Shown here in pieces: positions 16,066 to 26,444 of a DNA stretch of 37,860 nucleotides. Positions within the stretch are counted from its first letter, which is position 1, and each line of letters opens with the position of its first letter. Under the pieces are notes generated by a model. The model made no database searches. It had not been told where the DNA came from and worked only from the letters and a program-made list of their open reading frames with translations. The DNA is from Pseudoalteromonas aurantia (GTDB lineage: Bacteria > Pseudomonadota > Gammaproteobacteria > Enterobacterales > Alteromonadaceae): positions 1 through 37,860 of the forward strand of contig NZ_PNBY01000032.1 in assembly GCF_005886875.1 (NCBI RefSeq), in the 5' to 3' direction. The position numbers and the translations under genes were made by a program.

Positions 16066-16455
16066 TTAACGCTTTGAGAACTGTGGACGCTTACGTGCTT
16101 TGTGTAGACCCACTTTCTTACGCTCAACTTTACGAGCGTCGCGAGTAACAAAGCCAGCTTTACGAAGTGTAGGACGTAATGACTCGTCAAACTCCATAAG
16201 TGCACGTGTAATACCGTGACGGATTGCGCCAGCTTGACCAGTAGTACCACCACCTTCAACAGTGATGTATAGGTCAAACTTTTCAGTCATATCTACAAGC
16301 TCAAGAGCTTGACGAACAACCATACGAGCTGTTTCACGACCAAAGTACTCATCTAAAGAGCGCTTATTGATTACGATGTTGCCAGTGCCTGGGCGTAAAA
16401 ATACGCGAGCACTTGAACTTTTACGACGACCTGTACCGTAGTATTGATTTGCCAT
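16066..16455 (-). CDS. rpsI: 30S ribosomal protein S9
   Basis: A component of the small subunit head whose C-terminal tail reaches the P-site tRNA. The sequence follows the family throughout: [55 protein letters not shown] and the basic tail [17 protein letters not shown]. At 129 residues it is one short of E. coli S9. It lies ten bases after rplM with a GGAGC-type ribosome site in the gap, so both are made from one transcript. Confidence 0.98.
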   Translation of the reverse strand: MANQYYGTGRRKSSSARVFLRPGTGNIVINKRSLDEYFGRETARMVVRQALELVDMTEKFDLYITVEGGGTTGQAGAIRHGITRALMEFDESLRPTLRKAGFVTRDARKVERKKVGLHKARKRPQFSKR

Positions 16456-16465
16456 GATGTGCTCC

Positions 16466-16894
16466 TTAAATGTCTAAAACCTGCGGCTGTTGTGCCGCGT
16501 GGTTGTGCTCGTTACCAGCGTAAACTTTAAGTTTACGGTACATTTCACGACCTAGAGGACCGCGAGGTAACATGCCTTTAACCGCTTTTTCGATAATCAT
16601 TTCAGGCTTAGCAGCTTGAAGTTTATCGAAAGTTACAGACTTAAGTCCACCTGGGAAGCCAGAGTGAGCGTAATACACTTTGTCTTTGAATTTGTTACCA
16701 GTTACAGTAACTTTTTCAGCGTTGATAACGATGATATAATCACCAGTATCTACGTGAGGAGTGTATTCAGCTTTATGCTTACCGCGTAGGCGACGAGCGA
16801 TTTCAGTAGCGATACGACCTAAAGTTTTACCTTCAGCATCTACTACGTACCAGTCACGTTTTACTGTATCTGGTTTAGCAACAAACGTTTTCAT
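16466..16894 (-). CDS. rplM: 50S ribosomal protein L13
   Basis: An early-assembling large-subunit protein. It starts [20 protein letters not shown] and carries the family blocks [49 protein letters not shown] and [21 protein letters not shown]. Its 142 residues equal E. coli L13. It leads the rplM-rpsI operon, with a strong promoter and a leader containing a hairpin. In E. coli L13 represses its own mRNA; similar control is likely here. Confidence 0.98.
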   Translation of the reverse strand: MKTFVAKPDTVKRDWYVVDAEGKTLGRIATEIARRLRGKHKAEYTPHVDTGDYIIVINAEKVTVTGNKFKDKVYYAHSGFPGGLKSVTFDKLQAAKPEMIIEKAVKGMLPRGPLGREMYRKLKVYAGNEHNHAAQQPQVLDI

Positions 16895-16927
16895 CTAAAA
16901 AATCCAATGTTTTCAATTAAAACCACA

Positions 16928-16946
16928 GGTAACCAAAATGGTTACC
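16928..16946 (-). promoter_or_regulatory. hairpin in the rplM leader, candidate L13 autoregulatory site
   Basis: GGTAACC (16928-16934) and GGTTACC (16940-16946) form a seven-pair stem with a five-base loop, about 35 bases before the rplM ATG in a leader of about 150 bases. A binding site for L13 is an inference from position and from the known autoregulation of this operon. Confidence 0.4.
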
Positions 16947-17051
16947 GCTTTACTATATCGTGCTTTAACCCCTTCGAGTTTAAGACTTTTTGCCGCTCAA
17001 GTCAGTGGCTAAGCCGACGAGGGCAATAGAACGCAACGTGGCAGGCCGCGG

Positions 17052-17080
17052 ATTATAGCAACTCATAAAGAGATTGACTA
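17052..17080 (-). promoter_or_regulatory. rplM-rpsI promoter with extended -10
   Basis: On the minus strand TAGTCA (17075-17080), a 17-base spacer, and TGC-TATAAT (-10 at 17052-17057, extended by TGn), followed by a GC-rich CCGCGGCC. Consensus -10, TG extension and GC discriminator together mark a strong promoter of the growth-rate-regulated type. Confidence 0.75.
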
Positions 17081-17152
17081 GCGCACGGCTGTTTTTTCTA
17101 CAAAATAATTGCATTTCTTTGGCTTAGCACGTTGCGGGTGCTTGATTAAGTA

Positions 17153-18250
17153 TTAAGCTAGGTGCTCCCTTGCTAAATAATCAAGCGATTGCATTTCTTG
17201 TAAACGACTAATACATCGTTTGAATTCAAATTCTAACGTCCCCGTAGAATATAATTCGGTGATAGGTGCTTCTGCAGATATAATAAGGGTAACATTGCGT
17301 TCATAAAATTCATCGACCAACGCGATGAAACGACGTGCGGCATCATCATTCTGCTGACTTAAGCGTTTTACGTTGGATAAAATAACCGTGTTGTAAAGGC
17401 GACTTATTTCCATATAATCCAACTGTGAGCGCGCAGTCTCACACAACTGTGTAAAATCAAACATCACAATACAGTCTGACACTTTACGTGTTTTAATTAA
17501 GCGCCCTTCTATTTCAATAGCTTTATCAACCTGCCCAGGCTCTGGTGACAACTTATCAAAATACGCGAATAAATTCTTATCTGCTTGCTCATCTAATGGG
17601 CTATGAAAGATTTCAGCTTGCTCTAAGGTACGCAAACGGTAGTCAATACCAGAGTCAACATTCACGACTTCCGTGTTGGCATTAACTAAATCTATCGCCG
17701 GTAAAAAACGCGCACGCTGCAAGCCGTTACGATATAAATCATCCGGTACAATATTAGAAGTCGCAACCAGCACGATGTCACGAGCAAACAGAGCCTGCAT
17801 TAAACCACCTAATAGCATCGCATCGGTAATGTCTTGAACGAAGAATTCATCAAAACAAATAATATCGGCTTCTTTTTTAAATATATCAGCCACAACCTCA
17901 AGTGGATTTTTCACATCTTGGAGCTTTTTTAACTCGTCGTGAACACGATGCATAAATCGATGAAAGTGTACGCGTATTTTACGTTCAGTTGGTAATGCAT
18001 CAAAAAAAGTATCAACTAAGTAGGTTTTGCCACGACCAACCCCCCCCCAAAAGTACAACCCTTTAATTTTCTTTGGTTCGACCTTTTTGCTAAATAAGCG
18101 CGACAGGAAACTACTTGGTTGTTCAACAGGCTTTGCACACAGATCATCATACAAGCGCTGTAAATGCTTAACCGCATTTTCTTGTGCGCTGTCGTATTGA
18201 AAGTCATCCGTTTGAAGATCTTGCTGATATTTTTGCCAAGGAGTCATCAT
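17153..18250 (-). CDS. zapE: cell division ATPase ZapE (AFG1 family)
   Basis: A P-loop ATPase that associates with the Z-ring and modulates FtsZ bundling, needed during constriction and under low oxygen or heat. Walker A is GGVGRGKT at residues 69-76, Walker B IICFDEFFV at about 130-138, with the AFG1-type blocks VRVHFHRFMHRVH-like (92-104), ATSNIVPDDLYRNGLQRARF and FALVDEFYERN-like near the C-terminus. At 365 residues it is close to E. coli (375). Two adjacent ATGs (18250 and 18247) are possible starts. It diverges from zapG as in related genomes. Confidence 0.94.
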   Translation of the reverse strand: MMTPWQKYQQDLQTDDFQYDSAQENAVKHLQRLYDDLCAKPVEQPSSFLSRLFSKKVEPKKIKGLYFWGGVGRGKTYLVDTFFDALPTERKIRVHFHRFMHRVHDELKKLQDVKNPLEVVADIFKKEADIICFDEFFVQDITDAMLLGGLMQALFARDIVLVATSNIVPDDLYRNGLQRARFLPAIDLVNANTEVVNVDSGIDYRLRTLEQAEIFHSPLDEQADKNLFAYFDKLSPEPGQVDKAIEIEGRLIKTRKVSDCIVMFDFTQLCETARSQLDYMEISRLYNTVILSNVKRLSQQNDDAARRFIALVDEFYERNVTLIISAEAPITELYSTGTLEFEFKRCISRLQEMQSLDYLAREHLA

Positions 18251-18385
18251 TTTTTACACTGTTCCCCATATTTATTGATTTTCTATATTAACACGCAACC
18301 ATTCTCCGCGTATATTGGCTGTAAGTTACATTTTATTTTTATCGCCATATTTTTACTGGCAACCCGATACCCACAGGAGAAATAT

Positions 18386-18844
18386 ATGACAACTATCGTT
18401 TGGTTGGGGCTTTTGATCATTACTGGTGTAATTGGTTTTTTTATTGGTGCGCAAGTCACCCGAAAGCAACTAAAACAAACTGAGTTAGAGCAGCAAGCCA
18501 TACAAGCACAAACTGAACTTGAGCAATATCGTCAAGATGTGTCAGACCACTTAGCAAGTACTAAAAAGCTGATGAGCAAAATGCAAGAAAGCTATACTCA
18601 ACTCTTTAGCCATGTTGAGCGCACCGATCAAGTACTTTTAACTGAAAAACCAACACACCCTAGTGAGCCGTTTTTCTCTAAAGAAACCACTGAGCAGCTG
18701 CATGCCTCTTTAAAAAGCCGCCCTGAACGTAGAAGAGATAACCAACGTTCTGACGGTTCAGCACAGCCTGTAGACTATGTTGAAGGTGAATCAGGTATTT
18801 TCACCGGTGAACGCTCGGAAAATAAGCAAGCAAACATATCTTGA
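18386..18844 (+). CDS. zapG: Z-ring associated membrane protein ZapG (YhcB, DUF1043)
   Basis: A small inner-membrane protein linked to cell division, envelope growth and rod shape. The ATG at 18386 is chosen because AGGAGA (18374-18379) precedes it and the protein then begins, as in the family, directly with the membrane helix MTTIVWLGLLIITGVIGFFI. The open frame extends upstream into zapE but without family similarity. A coiled coil covers about residues 30-85 (QLKQTELEQQAIQAQTELEQ). PFFSKETTEQL precedes a disordered polar tail. 152 residues, against about 132 in E. coli, the excess being in the tail. Confidence 0.92.
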   Translation: MTTIVWLGLLIITGVIGFFIGAQVTRKQLKQTELEQQAIQAQTELEQYRQDVSDHLASTKKLMSKMQESYTQLFSHVERTDQVLLTEKPTHPSEPFFSKETTEQLHASLKSRPERRRDNQRSDGSAQPVDYVEGESGIFTGERSENKQANIS

Positions 18845-18845
18845 T

Positions 18846-18872
18846 GAACTTTTTTTTGACCCCATAGTCAGT
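18846..18872 (+). promoter_or_regulatory. candidate sigma-E promoter upstream of degQ
   Basis: GAACTT (18846-18851), preceded by T and followed 15 bases later by GTCAGT (18867-18872), resembles the sigma-E pattern GGAACTT-N15/16-TCTGA/GTCTAA. It lies just after the zapG stop and about 95 bases before the degQ ATG. The -35 core is good, the -10 partial. Confidence 0.4.
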
Positions 18873-18969
18873 AAATACAGATAAACAAATAGCGAATTGG
18901 CGTCTAGAACACATTTAGCAATAGATGCCTTTTCAATGACTAATTGCTTTTTTGGAGTATTTACTACCT

Positions 18970-20322
18970 ATGAAATTGAAATTCTCGTTATTATCCGCAG
19001 CACTTTTTTCTTCAACATTGTTATTAAACCCTAGTGTTTCTGTCGCTAAATTACCCGTGGCCATTGATGGCCAAACTTTACCCACCTTAGCTCCCATGTT
19101 AGAGCGAGTTACTCCGGGGGTTGTAAGCATACAAGTATCTGGTGCTAAAGAAGTGCGCCGTCGTGTCGACCCATTTGACTATTTCTTTGGTCAACCCAAA
19201 CCGCGTAGTCAAAAGCGCCAGTTTAGTGGTTTGGGATCAGGCGTTATTATCGACGCCTCTGAGGGCTACGTGGTAACAAATAACCATGTTATTGCCGACG
19301 CAGAAAAAATTATTGTAACCTTAGAAGATGGCAGGGAGTTCGATGCCAAGTTGGTAGGTACTGACAAAGAATCAGACATTGCACTACTCGAAATCGAATC
19401 AGATGATTTAACTGAAGTAAAACTCGCAAACTCTGATGCCCTGCGAGTAGGCGATTTTGCGGTTGCCATTGGTAATCCATTTGGGCTAAGCCATACGGTG
19501 ACTTCGGGTATTGTCAGCGCACTCGGGCGCAGCGGCCTCAATATTGAAGGCTATGAAGACTTTATTCAAACAGATGCAGCCATTAACCAAGGTAACTCTG
19601 GCGGAGCATTGGTTAACCTTCGCGGCGAACTCATTGGGATCAATACTGCAATTTTAGGTGCATCGGGTGGTAACGTAGGTATCGGTTTTGCTATTCCGTC
19701 AAATATGATGAAAAGTTTAGTCGATCAAATTGTCGAATTTGGGCAAGTTAGACGCGGTTCTTTAGGTATTCAAGGGCGAACTCTAGACGCAGGTATTGCT
19801 AAAGCACAAGGTTTTGATGTTAAACAAGGTGCCTATGTAGCACAAGTCGTTAAAGACTCAGCCGCCAGTGAAGCAGGTATTCAGGCCAATGATGTCATTG
19901 TCTCTGTTAATGGTGACGATATTCAAAGTTTTGCCGAGCTCGCGAGCAAAATAGCCACCATTGGTGAAGGTCGCACAGTAAAAGTCGGCGTGTACCGAGA
20001 AGGAAAAGTTCGAACTATAAAAGTAACGCTTAAAGGCCAAGCTGAACTGCAAGCGCAAGCAGATAAAGTGCACCCTATGCTGCGCGGTGCAGTACTCGAA
20101 AGTGGCGAACGCAACGGTAACAAAGGTGTTGTAGTTTCATCGGTAGAAGCGCGTTCTCCAGCGGCACGGGTTGGGCTAGAAGAAGGTGATGTTATCATGC
20201 AGGTGAATCGCCAGCGAATTGATAGCATTAGAGAAATGAGTAGCTTAATCGAAGATATTCAAGGCAATATCGTTTTAGGCGTAAAACGTGGACGAGATTC
20301 TGTCTTCTTATTAATTCAGTAA
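18970..20322 (+). CDS. degQ: periplasmic serine protease/chaperone DegQ (HtrA family)
   Basis: A periplasmic protease that degrades or protects misfolded envelope proteins. The ATG at 18970 is preferred because the chain then starts with a standard signal peptide (MKLKFSLLSAALFSSTLLLN, cleavage after SVA near residue 26). GGAG at 18954-18957 is the likely ribosome site. Triad: H106 in VVTNNHVI, D136 in ESDIALLEI, S210 in GNSGGALVN. Two PDZ domains follow, about 260-350 (RRGSLGIQGRTLD, SAASEAGIQANDVIVSVNG) and about 365-450 (GVVVSSVEARSPAARVGLEEGDVI). At 450 residues with a short LA loop it is nearer DegQ than DegP. degS lies 93 bases downstream behind a terminator. Confidence 0.93.
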   Translation: MKLKFSLLSAALFSSTLLLNPSVSVAKLPVAIDGQTLPTLAPMLERVTPGVVSIQVSGAKEVRRRVDPFDYFFGQPKPRSQKRQFSGLGSGVIIDASEGYVVTNNHVIADAEKIIVTLEDGREFDAKLVGTDKESDIALLEIESDDLTEVKLANSDALRVGDFAVAIGNPFGLSHTVTSGIVSALGRSGLNIEGYEDFIQTDAAINQGNSGGALVNLRGELIGINTAILGASGGNVGIGFAIPSNMMKSLVDQIVEFGQVRRGSLGIQGRTLDAGIAKAQGFDVKQGAYVAQVVKDSAASEAGIQANDVIVSVNGDDIQSFAELASKIATIGEGRTVKVGVYREGKVRTIKVTLKGQAELQAQADKVHPMLRGAVLESGERNGNKGVVVSSVEARSPAARVGLEEGDVIMQVNRQRIDSIREMSSLIEDIQGNIVLGVKRGRDSVFLLIQ

Positions 20323-20338
20323 CAAATTAATTTGGATA

Positions 20339-20370
20339 AAAAACACAGTGGTCCTTGCCGCTGTGTTTTT
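20339..20370 (+). terminator. intrinsic terminator after degQ
   Basis: AAAAACACAG (20339-20348) pairs with CTGTGTTTTT (20361-20370), with further pairs inside around TCCTTG. The U-tract follows directly, so degQ and degS are probably separate transcripts at least in part. Confidence 0.85.
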
Positions 20371-20415
20371 ATTTGTGCCATCATAAACAATAAATAAATA
20401 ATAATAGATCATCGT

Positions 20416-21501
20416 GTGATAAAACTTTTCCGTTTTTTAATTCCGCCATTATTCATTGGCCTAGGTATCGCGTTTGTTGTGATTTGGTTTTCACCTAATC
20501 TACGTAGTGCCGTTCTACCAAATATTAAGGTACCTAACCCTTATAGTGCCAAACATATGAGCTTTGCTGACGCTGTTGAGAAAGCTGCCCCCGCGGTTGT
20601 TACCATTTTCTCCGAAGGGATCAGCTCTGTTCCTAGATTTAAGCGCACAAATACAACTCAGGAGCTAGGTTCAGGCGTAATAATGTCTAGTGATGGCTAT
20701 ATCCTGACCAATTATCATGTCGTCAATAATGCAGACCAAATCATGATCATATTGACCGATGGCCGCACTTTTAATGAAGTGCAGATCATTGGTTTTGACA
20801 CCGTCACTGATTTAGCATTATTAAAAATTGATGTACAGCACCTTCCTGTTATTCCGGTAGATGATAGTTTTTCAGCCCGAGTGGGTGATGTGGTATTAGC
20901 GATTGGAAACCCTTTAAATTTAGGGCAAACCATTACACAGGGTGTGATCAGCGCAACAGGTAAAAAACTCACCCCAGATAATTCGTATAGTAGTTTGTTA
21001 CAAATGGATGCAGCCGTAAACGTAGGTAATTCAGGAGGCGCATTAATTAACTCTAACGGGACGCTTGTCGGACTCACGTCGGCACAATTTAGAACCCGTT
21101 ATAACATAGATATTCAAGGGATCTCATTTGCCATTCCTTACCCTCTCGCTAAAGAAGTCATGGAAAAACTAAAACGTGATGGGCGAGTAATTAGAGGTTA
21201 CTTAGGCTTTACAGGAAACCCTGTAGACAGCACAGGTAAAGTCATTACGGACTTGTACACTAAAATTGTGGGACTAAAGGTGAATAATATCGATCCGCTT
21301 GGTCCTGCATGGCAAGCGGGTATGCAAAACGACGATATAATCGTGCGAGTTGCCGGCAATACCGTCAACAACCCGGAAACAACGCTTAAATTTATTGCCA
21401 ATACTCAACCAGGCACGGTGGTTGAGTTTGAGGCATACCGCAATACCAAGTTATTGACCTTTAAAGTTACTGTGGCCAAACTTGAAAGTCGCATGCAATA
21501 A
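20416..21501 (+). CDS. degS: site-1 protease DegS, sensor of the sigma-E envelope stress response
   Basis: An inner-membrane-anchored HtrA protease. Its PDZ domain binds exposed C-termini of misfolded outer-membrane proteins, after which it cuts the anti-sigma factor RseA to release sigma-E. An N-terminal membrane anchor lies at residues 8-26. Triad: H101 in ILTNYHVV, D132 in VTDLALLKI, S206 in GNSGGALIN. A single PDZ domain spans about 255-355 (RGYLGFTGNPVD, DPLGPAWQAGMQNDDIIVRV). Its 361 residues match the family (E. coli 355), and the one PDZ plus uncleaved anchor separates it from degQ. Starts at GTG with a weak ribosome site. Confidence 0.94.
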   Translation: MIKLFRFLIPPLFIGLGIAFVVIWFSPNLRSAVLPNIKVPNPYSAKHMSFADAVEKAAPAVVTIFSEGISSVPRFKRTNTTQELGSGVIMSSDGYILTNYHVVNNADQIMIILTDGRTFNEVQIIGFDTVTDLALLKIDVQHLPVIPVDDSFSARVGDVVLAIGNPLNLGQTITQGVISATGKKLTPDNSYSSLLQMDAAVNVGNSGGALINSNGTLVGLTSAQFRTRYNIDIQGISFAIPYPLAKEVMEKLKRDGRVIRGYLGFTGNPVDSTGKVITDLYTKIVGLKVNNIDPLGPAWQAGMQNDDIIVRVAGNTVNNPETTLKFIANTQPGTVVEFEAYRNTKLLTFKVTVAKLESRMQ

Positions 21502-21567
21502 AAAAGCAAGCAATGACATGCTGGTTTATTCCGCATCCACATCACTCGCTTTTAAGACATTGCTGAG

Positions 21568-22836
<1,269 letters not shown>

Positions 22837-23094
22837 CTATTGCGGAAGCATAAATTTGCGTTCTCTTTGCCACTCTGTTGGCGTAAAAGCTTTAATACTG
22901 ACAGCATGAATGGTGCCATCGGAAATAGTTTCCATTAATGGCCCATAAACCAATTGCTGCTTTTTGACTCGGCTTAATCCGTCAAAACAGTCTCCAACAG
23001 CAATCACTTCATAATGACTACCATTTGCTTTTACTATCACTTCATCTAAAGCCAGTGACTCTTTTAATAATGTTTCGACTTGGTTTATTTCCAT
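22837..23094 (-). CDS. ibaG: BolA-family protein IbaG (acid stress)
   Basis: A small BolA-like protein that partners monothiol glutaredoxins in iron-sulfur handling and is linked to acid resistance. The core [20 protein letters not shown] is followed by [14 protein letters not shown] and [13 protein letters not shown], nearly identical to E. coli IbaG. I place the start at the ATG at 23094 (85 residues, [10 protein letters not shown]), about eight bases after GAG. A GTG at 23103 overlapping the mlaB stop (GTGA) would add three residues. The nucleic-acid-binding-like helix ([10 protein letters not shown]) is intact. Confidence 0.94.
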   Translation of the reverse strand: MEINQVETLLKESLALDEVIVKANGSHYEVIAVGDCFDGLSRVKKQQLVYGPLMETISDGTIHAVSIKAFTPTEWQRERKFMLPQ

Positions 23095-23099
23095 TATAT

Positions 23100-23399
23100 T
23101 CACTCAAATAAGGTTGAAACCTGACCCAATGCCATCAAATTGCGCAATTGTTCAGGTATATTCTTAAGCTCAAGACGTTTATCTTGCTGCTGCAATTTAC
23201 CTAAAGAGTGAATTAACCAAGCTAAGCCCGCTGTGTCAACCCTTGATACGCTAGAAAGGTCAAAATAGGTGACTGATTGCGTACTTTCTAGCTGTTGATT
23301 AAGAAGTCGTTCATTTGTGAGGCTATTTCGTGTGAGTTCCCCGCTGATAAAAACAACGCCCTCTTCGTTGCGTTTAAAGTGAACTTTAGCTATTGCCAT
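23100..23399 (-). CDS. mlaB: MlaB, STAS-domain subunit of the Mla phospholipid transporter
   Basis: A cytoplasmic STAS-domain protein that binds the ATPase MlaF and is needed for assembly and activity of MlaFEDB. The 99-residue chain carries the STAS signature [20 protein letters not shown], with the conserved threonine in VDTAG. The start at 23399 is chosen because AGGGG lies five bases upstream. A second ATG immediately before it (23402) would sit too close to that site, and the open frame further upstream has no similarity. It overlaps the mlaC 3' end by 14 bases, suggesting coupled translation. Confidence 0.9.
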   Translation of the reverse strand: MAIAKVHFKRNEEGVVFISGELTRNSLTNERLLNQQLESTQSVTYFDLSSVSRVDTAGLAWLIHSLGKLQQQDKRLELKNIPEQLRNLMALGQVSTLFE

Positions 23400-24069
23400 C
23401 ATCCCCCCTAAACTGCACTGGTAATCGGCTTTTCTTATCAAGTAACTTGATCACATGCTCAATCCCTTGCTGGCGTAAAATACCGTGTAATTCGGTTTGC
23501 TTTGCATCCAACAAACTGATCCCTTCCGCCATCATATCGTAAGCACGCCATTCATTATTCTTGCCTTTACGCACTTTAAAGTCGATACGAATATCCGGCT
23601 TACCCGCTTCAACGATTGTAGTATTCACGATAGCCACGTCATCAGCAGCAAACCTCTTGGCAGCACCAAACTCAACTTTTTGGTTCGTATATTGTGTAAA
23701 TACCCCCGCATACGTCGCCACTAAATAACGTTGGAATACATCAATAAAAGTGCGTACATGGGCAATTGCTTGTACTTTTTCTTGCTTATCTTCTATCGTG
23801 CGGATTTTTTGTATATAGCTTCCGAGTACTCGATACGCTGCATATTTATAATCAATATATGGCATCAACTCTTCTTCTACAATAACTCTTAGGTGCTCTC
23901 TACTTTTTTTAACCTTGTCTTGGTCTCTAGCAACGCGTTGAAAGGTATTATCTGCCACTTGCTGTACCATTTTATACGGGTCTTTCAAATCAACTTCAGC
24001 GGCGGCTTGTACACTAAAAATTGATAATGTCAGTACAAGCATACTCAGTAAATTACGATAAACCATCAT
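23386..24069 (-). CDS. mlaC: MlaC, periplasmic phospholipid-binding protein
   Basis: Shuttles phospholipid across the periplasm between the outer-membrane MlaA complex and the inner-membrane MlaFEDB. The signal peptide ends SVQAAA|EVD (about residue 24). The mature part follows the family: DPYKMVQQVADNTFQRVARD, LMPYIDYKYAAYRVLGSY, FQRYLVATYAGVFTQYTNQK and a last segment EWRAYDMMAEGISLL. 227 residues against 211 in E. coli. Two adjacent ATGs are possible starts. Two bases separate it from mlaD. Confidence 0.95.
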   Translation of the reverse strand: MMVYRNLLSMLVLTLSIFSVQAAAEVDLKDPYKMVQQVADNTFQRVARDQDKVKKSREHLRVIVEEELMPYIDYKYAAYRVLGSYIQKIRTIEDKQEKVQAIAHVRTFIDVFQRYLVATYAGVFTQYTNQKVEFGAAKRFAADDVAIVNTTIVEAGKPDIRIDFKVRKGKNNEWRAYDMMAEGISLLDAKQTELHGILRQQGIEHVIKLLDKKSRLPVQFRGDDGNS

Positions 24070-24071
24070 GA

Positions 24072-24620
24072 TTATTCACCGCCTTGATTAAATAAAAACT
24101 GACCAATAAGCTCTTCTAGTACAAGCGCAGACTTCGTATCCGCAATCATGTCACCATTTTTCAGCGCTTTACTTTCAACCCCAAAGAGATCATCAAGTTC
24201 ATCTGCTTCACTATTGCCAGCACTATCATTACCCAAACAAGATTGGCGCGCTGACTCTGAAGCAATAACCGGAGAAATCCCTAAATATTGCTCCCCTAAA
24301 ATACCTGAGGTTAATATAGACACTGATGTTGTGTCTGAAAACTGACATTCATAGTTTGCATCTATTTTCATATTCACCACAGGCACAAACTCTTGTGGGT
24401 GAATACTGATCCCCTCAACGCGACCTATCACCACACCACCGACTTTTATAGGCGCTCTGGCTTTTAACGACCCAATATTTTCAAATTTCGCGTTCAATAC
24501 ATAGTACTCACCACTACCGCTAATGCCTGAGTTCGCTACTTTTAGCGCAAGTACAGCAAATGCGATAACGCCTAACGCAACAAACAAACCTACTAAAATC
24601 TCTATTTTCCGTGTATTCAT
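24072..24620 (-). CDS. mlaD: MlaD, MCE-domain membrane-anchored lipid-binding subunit
   Basis: Forms the hexameric periplasmic ring of the MlaFEDB transporter, through whose central pore lipids pass. One membrane helix at about 9-29 (ILVGLFVALGVIAFAVLALK) is followed by an MCE domain at about 38-120 (FENIGSLKARAPIKVGGVVI, SVSILTSGILGEQYLGIS). The acidic C-terminal extension ends in a short hydrophobic helix (VLEELIGQFLFNQ). At 182 residues it matches E. coli (183). Fourteen bases separate it from mlaE. Confidence 0.96.
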   Translation of the reverse strand: MNTRKIEILVGLFVALGVIAFAVLALKVANSGISGSGEYYVLNAKFENIGSLKARAPIKVGGVVIGRVEGISIHPQEFVPVVNMKIDANYECQFSDTTSVSILTSGILGEQYLGISPVIASESARQSCLGNDSAGNSEADELDDLFGVESKALKNGDMIADTKSALVLEELIGQFLFNQGGE

Positions 24621-24634
24621 GACTTTAAAACCTT

Positions 24635-25411
24635 TTAACCTGAAAACATCACAGCAGTTAGTAAGAAATCAAACCCTAACACTGCCAATGAAGAATGTAC
24701 TACTGTCTCTGTTGTTGCTTTACTTATGCCTTCCGAGGTCGGGATACAATCATATCCTTTGTAAAGCGCAATCCACGTCACGACCAAAGCAAATACAAAA
24801 CTTTTAATAATACCGTTGAGAATATCTTTTTCGAACGACACTTGCGCTTGCATAATTGACCAAAAACTTCCTGAATCAACCCCCAGCCAATCAACACCAA
24901 CTAAATGAGCACCTAAAATAGCCACCGCTGAAAAAATAAGCGCCAAAATCGGCATACTGATAAAGCCAGCCCAAAAACGTGGCGCAATCACTCGCTTTAA
25001 AGGGTCAATCGCCATCATCTCTAAACTTGAAAGCTGTTCCGTTGCTTTCATGAGGCCAATTTCCGCCGTGAGTGCGCTTCCAGCTCGACCAGCGAAGAGT
25101 AACGCTGTTACAACAGGACCTAATTCACGTAATAAACTTAATGCAACCAAGGGTCCCAAACTGTCTTCTGCGCCATACCCAACGAGTACTGTATATCCTT
25201 GTAACGCCAGCACCATACCGATAAATAACCCAGATACCATAATAATTAGCAATGACTGATAGCCTATCATGTACAACTGACGGATCAGTAAAGGTGTGCC
25301 TTTTTTTGGATTAGGAATGTTTACTAGCGCGCCAATTAACATACGAGTCGAGCGCCCTAACGCCGCAAATCGACTGAGTGTTTTGTGACCCAATTTTTGT
25401 AAAAAATCCAT
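24635..25411 (-). CDS. mlaE: MlaE, permease subunit of the Mla transporter
   Basis: The integral membrane subunit that extracts or inserts phospholipid at the inner membrane. Conserved stretches are [78 protein letters not shown] and the final [20 protein letters not shown], as in E. coli MlaE. An ATG at 25411 overlaps the mlaF stop by one base (TGATG). A GTG one codon earlier (25414, overlap GTGA) is equally possible. 258 or 259 residues, normal. Confidence 0.96.
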   Translation of the reverse strand: MDFLQKLGHKTLSRFAALGRSTRMLIGALVNIPNPKKGTPLLIRQLYMIGYQSLLIIMVSGLFIGMVLALQGYTVLVGYGAEDSLGPLVALSLLRELGPVVTALLFAGRAGSALTAEIGLMKATEQLSSLEMMAIDPLKRVIAPRFWAGFISMPILALIFSAVAILGAHLVGVDWLGVDSGSFWSIMQAQVSFEKDILNGIIKSFVFALVVTWIALYKGYDCIPTSEGISKATTETVVHSSLAVLGFDFLLTAVMFSG

Positions 25412-26253
25412 CACCTAGCTCCTTGAATTAATAAAGCGTCCTCATAAGAGCTCGCGGGTTGGTGAAATGGGACAGGCCCGTCAGATAGACCTTGTAGAAA
25501 TTGCTGCACTAGTGGGGAGCTATGCGCCAACATTTCATCAGCAGTTCCACTGCCAATCACACCTTGCTCTGCAATAATGACAACATGCTCCGCAATACTA
25601 AGGACCTCAGTCACATCATGAGTAACAATCAAGGATGACAAACCTAACACTTCATTCAATGATTTTATTAGTTTAACCAAAACCCCCATAGAAATCGGGT
25701 CTTGGCCAGCAAATGGTTCATCATACATAATAAGTTCAGGGTCCAGTGCAATGGCTCTGGCTAACGCGGCACGGCGTGCCATACCACCAGACAGCTCTGA
25801 TGGCATTAACTCACTCGCTCCCCGTAACCCTACAGCTTGCAACTTCATTAGCACCACTAAGCGAATTAACTCTTCACTCAGTTTTGTATGCTCTCTCAGT
25901 GGGAACGCAACATTATCGAACACAGACATATCAGTAAAAAGTGCACCACTTTGGAACAGCATACTCATATTTTTTCGTGCATCATATAACGCTCTACGCG
26001 TCATATTAGGAATACTGGCGCCTTCGAATAATATATCACCACTATCGGGCTTAAGTTGACCCCCAATAAGGCGTAGCATAGTTGTTTTACCTATACCACT
26101 AGGGCCCATAATAGCGGTAATTTTTCCCTTAGGAACAGAAAAGCTCATGTTTTTATAGATGGTCTTTTCACCGCGTGAAAATGTCACATCCTTGATTTCA
26201 ACTATTGCTTGCGACAAGTCGCTCTCCACATCTAGTTCGGCTAATATTGACAT
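25411..26253 (-). CDS. mlaF: MlaF, ATPase subunit of the Mla transporter
   Basis: The ABC ATPase powering MlaFEDB. Walker A GPSGIGKT is at residues 50-57, the Q-loop in [10 protein letters not shown], the signature LSGGMAR at 154-160, Walker B LIMYDEP at 174-180, and the H-loop histidine in [10 protein letters not shown]. The C-terminal part ([20 protein letters not shown]) is the conserved tail that reaches over the partner MlaF and MlaB. 280 residues, with about ten more at the N-terminus than E. coli. It is the first gene of mlaFEDCB-ibaG-murA and diverges from yrbG; the 191-base gap shows no promoter I can call with confidence. Confidence 0.96.
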   Translation of the reverse strand: MSILAELDVESDLSQAIVEIKDVTFSRGEKTIYKNMSFSVPKGKITAIMGPSGIGKTTMLRLIGGQLKPDSGDILFEGASIPNMTRRALYDARKNMSMLFQSGALFTDMSVFDNVAFPLREHTKLSEELIRLVVLMKLQAVGLRGASELMPSELSGGMARRAALARAIALDPELIMYDEPFAGQDPISMGVLVKLIKSLNEVLGLSSLIVTHDVTEVLSIAEHVVIIAEQGVIGSGTADEMLAHSSPLVQQFLQGLSDGPVPFHQPASSYEDALLIQGAR

Positions 26254-26444
26254 AATACGATTTTTTATCTCTTGAGGGAAAATACATTTCGTAAAATTAT
26301 GTAATATTAACGCCTTAATTTAACCCGTAGTATCAACAAACTTACGCGAACCTTCCAATCAACCAGCCCCTTTTATTTATACTTTTTTTCTGGGTTTTGG
26401 TACTATTTACGCCAATGACGTTTTATTACTTGGTATAACTTTTA

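Noticed and set aside
18164..18385. Upstream extension of the zapG frame overlapping zapE
   Set aside because: No similarity to the family and no ribosome site; the ATG at 18386 has a strong one and gives the expected N-terminus.
21502..21553. Imperfect inverted repeat between degS and murA (AAAAGCAAG with CTCGCTTTT)
   Set aside because: Pairing is interrupted and the loop is long; it may help termination but does not meet the pattern of an intrinsic terminator.
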